Shown here: positions 62,640-64,000 of the stretch, piece after piece | Layout of the letters: each line of letters opens with the position of its first letter | Numbering within the stretch: position 1 is the stretch's first letter | NCBI GenBank assembly: GCA_031213475.1 | Contig: JARUPZ010000007.1 | Span: forward strand, 8,888,458-8,952,457 | Source of the DNA: Nereocystis luetkeana | Lineage: Eukaryota > Sar > Phaeophyceae > Laminariales > Laminariaceae | DNA: 64,000 bases | Reading direction: 5' to 3' | The notes under the pieces: generated by a model | Told to the model about the DNA's origin: nothing | Databases searched by the model: none | What the model saw: only the letters and a program-made list of their open reading frames with translations | Program-made: the position numbers and the translations under genes

Positions 62640-63375
62640 GGCGTTTCACAATCAACCAATCAAATCAAATCAAACTCGCCTTGATCTCAGGCGTTTCGCC
62701 CGTAACCAATCAAAAAGCCCACCGCCTTTGTGTCTGGGATGTCACCCGTGACCAAAATCAAAGCAATCGATTTCTCGCCTCAGGCGTTTCACCTGTGACC
62801 AATCGAAACCCACCGCCATTGTTTGGTACATAACCCGGAAACAATCGAACCAATCGGCTTCGCCTCTTCGAAAAGGCGGTTTACCCGGAACCGATCAAAA
62901 CCCACCGCCTTTCGTCCGAGGGGTAAGTAACTCAGAGCCAATCACAGCGATCGCCTCCGCCCGAGACGTCACCCGTGACCAATCGAATCCGCGCCTTCGT
63001 CTTAAGAAGGGCCACGCTTCACCAATCAGAACCCACCGCCTTCGTTTGGGATATCACGCGTAACCAATCAAAAACAACCGCCTTCTTCTGGGGCGTCAAG
63101 GGTTACCAATCAAATCAACCGCATTTGCCTGAGGTATCACCCATGAATCATGGGCCCATGACCAATCAAAACAGTCGCCTTCATGGCCACCAGCAACCAG
63201 TAAAAAATCAAGGCCTTCGTCTGAAGACGTTACGCACCAATCAAAGCAGTCACCTTTGTCTGGGATACCACCCCTGTCACCAATCAAATCAATCGCCTTC
63301 GTCTGAGGAAATAACCCTTTGACCAATCAGATTAATTCACTCCACAGCCTTCGTCCGAGGGGTCACCCATCTCCC
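62640..63375. repeat. CCAAT-rich degenerate minisatellite
   Basis: About 12 units of 40-65 bp, each with (g)accaatcaaa followed by cccaccgcctt, cgtctgagg and a cgtcaccc-type word. Spacing is uneven. No open frame of interest. Confidence 0.85.
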
Positions 63376-63424
63376 CGAGAGATTTCTTCGGCCTCGAGAG
63401 TGTACACCAACAAGAAACACATAC

Positions 63425-63560
63425 CGATCGCACCACCACTGCTGTCTACTAACAGCAACAGCAGCAGCAGCCGCAGGAACAGGAACAGCAACAGCGACGA
63501 CAGCAGCAGCAGGAAGCAGTAGACAACAGCAGCAGCAACGGCAGCAACAACAACAGCGCC
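63425..63560. repeat. CAG/CAA-rich simple sequence
   Basis: Irregular CAG, CAA and CGA triplets; (TCC)n follows at 63680-63720. Confidence 0.85.
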
Positions 63561-63792
63561 AACGAAACAACAGCCACAACAACATACATACCTGGTAATA
63601 CTAAACAATTTGCGGCACTACACCAGGTCCACACGCGTAGAGGCCAGGGCGGGGGTGAGGCAGCAGGCGGCTAAACTGCTCTCCTCCTCCTCCTCCTCCT
63701 CCTCTTCTTCCTCCTCCTCTGCTTTTTCTAAACAGCTGCCAATATCCACAGCCTCTTTACTGCTACCGATCCACTGCTACAAACCACTATTT

Positions 63793-63970
63793 CCCAAAGC
63801 ATAAGCAACAATTGTATGTTGCTACTCAATCCAAACGGCCCTTACATCTGGCGACATAGGGATGCACCTGTGATCGTATGCCCCAAATTATAAGCAACGA
63901 TTGTATGTTACCACTCAGCCCAAACGGTCCTTACATCTGGCGACATAGGGATACACTTGTGATCGTCCGG
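63793..63970. repeat. 89-bp tandem duplication at the window edge
   Basis: Two copies (63793-63881, 63882-63970) share ttacatctggcgacatagg and gatcgt; they differ at about ten positions. The array may continue beyond the window. Confidence 0.88.
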
Positions 63971-64000
63971 AGACAGCCGATACATCCCACGGGTTTCCTA

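Noticed and set aside
62640-63375. Regularly spaced short repeats resembling a CRISPR array
   Set aside because: Units are degenerate, spacing is uneven and the context is eukaryotic; it is a minisatellite.

Overview
This window is nuclear DNA from an intron-rich, repeat-rich eukaryote. The reasons are spliced genes with GT..AG introns, very long microsatellites, TA-target MITEs, a non-LTR retrotransposon (LINE) family and a decayed chromodomain-type Ty3/Gypsy element. The protein families, intron style and TTAGGG-like interstitial repeats fit a photosynthetic stramenopile, perhaps a brown alga. That assignment is an inference; nothing in the sequence proves it.

Only two genes can be read with confidence, and they converge. 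Gene 1 (+ strand) is the 3' end of an SH3-like repeat protein, with exons at 4633-4748, 6580-6817 and 7789-7866 and a TGA stop at 7864. Its 5' exons were not found. Gene 2 (- strand, 47342 to 26995) is complete: 13 exons, all phases compatible, coding for 593 residues with a signal peptide. It belongs to the choice-of-anchor I / MSP130-like family of secreted beta-propeller-type proteins. It spans 20.3 kb, of which only 1.8 kb is coding. Two candidate exons of a possible third gene (- strand) lie at 61566-61739 and 62214-62367, but their phases do not join directly.

The rest is repeats. 1-4632: minisatellite and MITEs. 4.8-5.4 kb: (TAG)n. 8302-9512: a perfect (CTTG)n array of about 303 units. 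12.4-12.7 kb: (ACTGT)n. 13.0-14.0 kb: a tandem array that carried a MITE with it. 14.0-21.5 kb: a dispersed repeat, a tRNA-like relic and a decayed Ty3/Gypsy element with integrase, GPY/F and chromodomain. 21.5-27 kb: microsatellites. 27-47 kb: introns of gene 2, including a LINE broken by three nested insertions. 47-61 kb: intergenic, with LINE 3' ends, more Ty3 fragments and MITEs. 62.6-64 kb: a CCAAT-rich minisatellite and an 89-bp tandem repeat at the right edge.

The most interesting signals are not genes. First, two short TA-flanked near-palindromes, TACCWGGTA and (C)TATTAATA(G), recur far more often than chance and look like transposon excision scars. The second is what remains if the abundant 108-bp MITE is removed leaving two bases per end. 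Second, C-homopolymer tracts lie just upstream of the 3' splice site in 8 of the 15 internal or last exons, always on the sense strand. In gene 1 they are the C-tails of LINE 3' ends.
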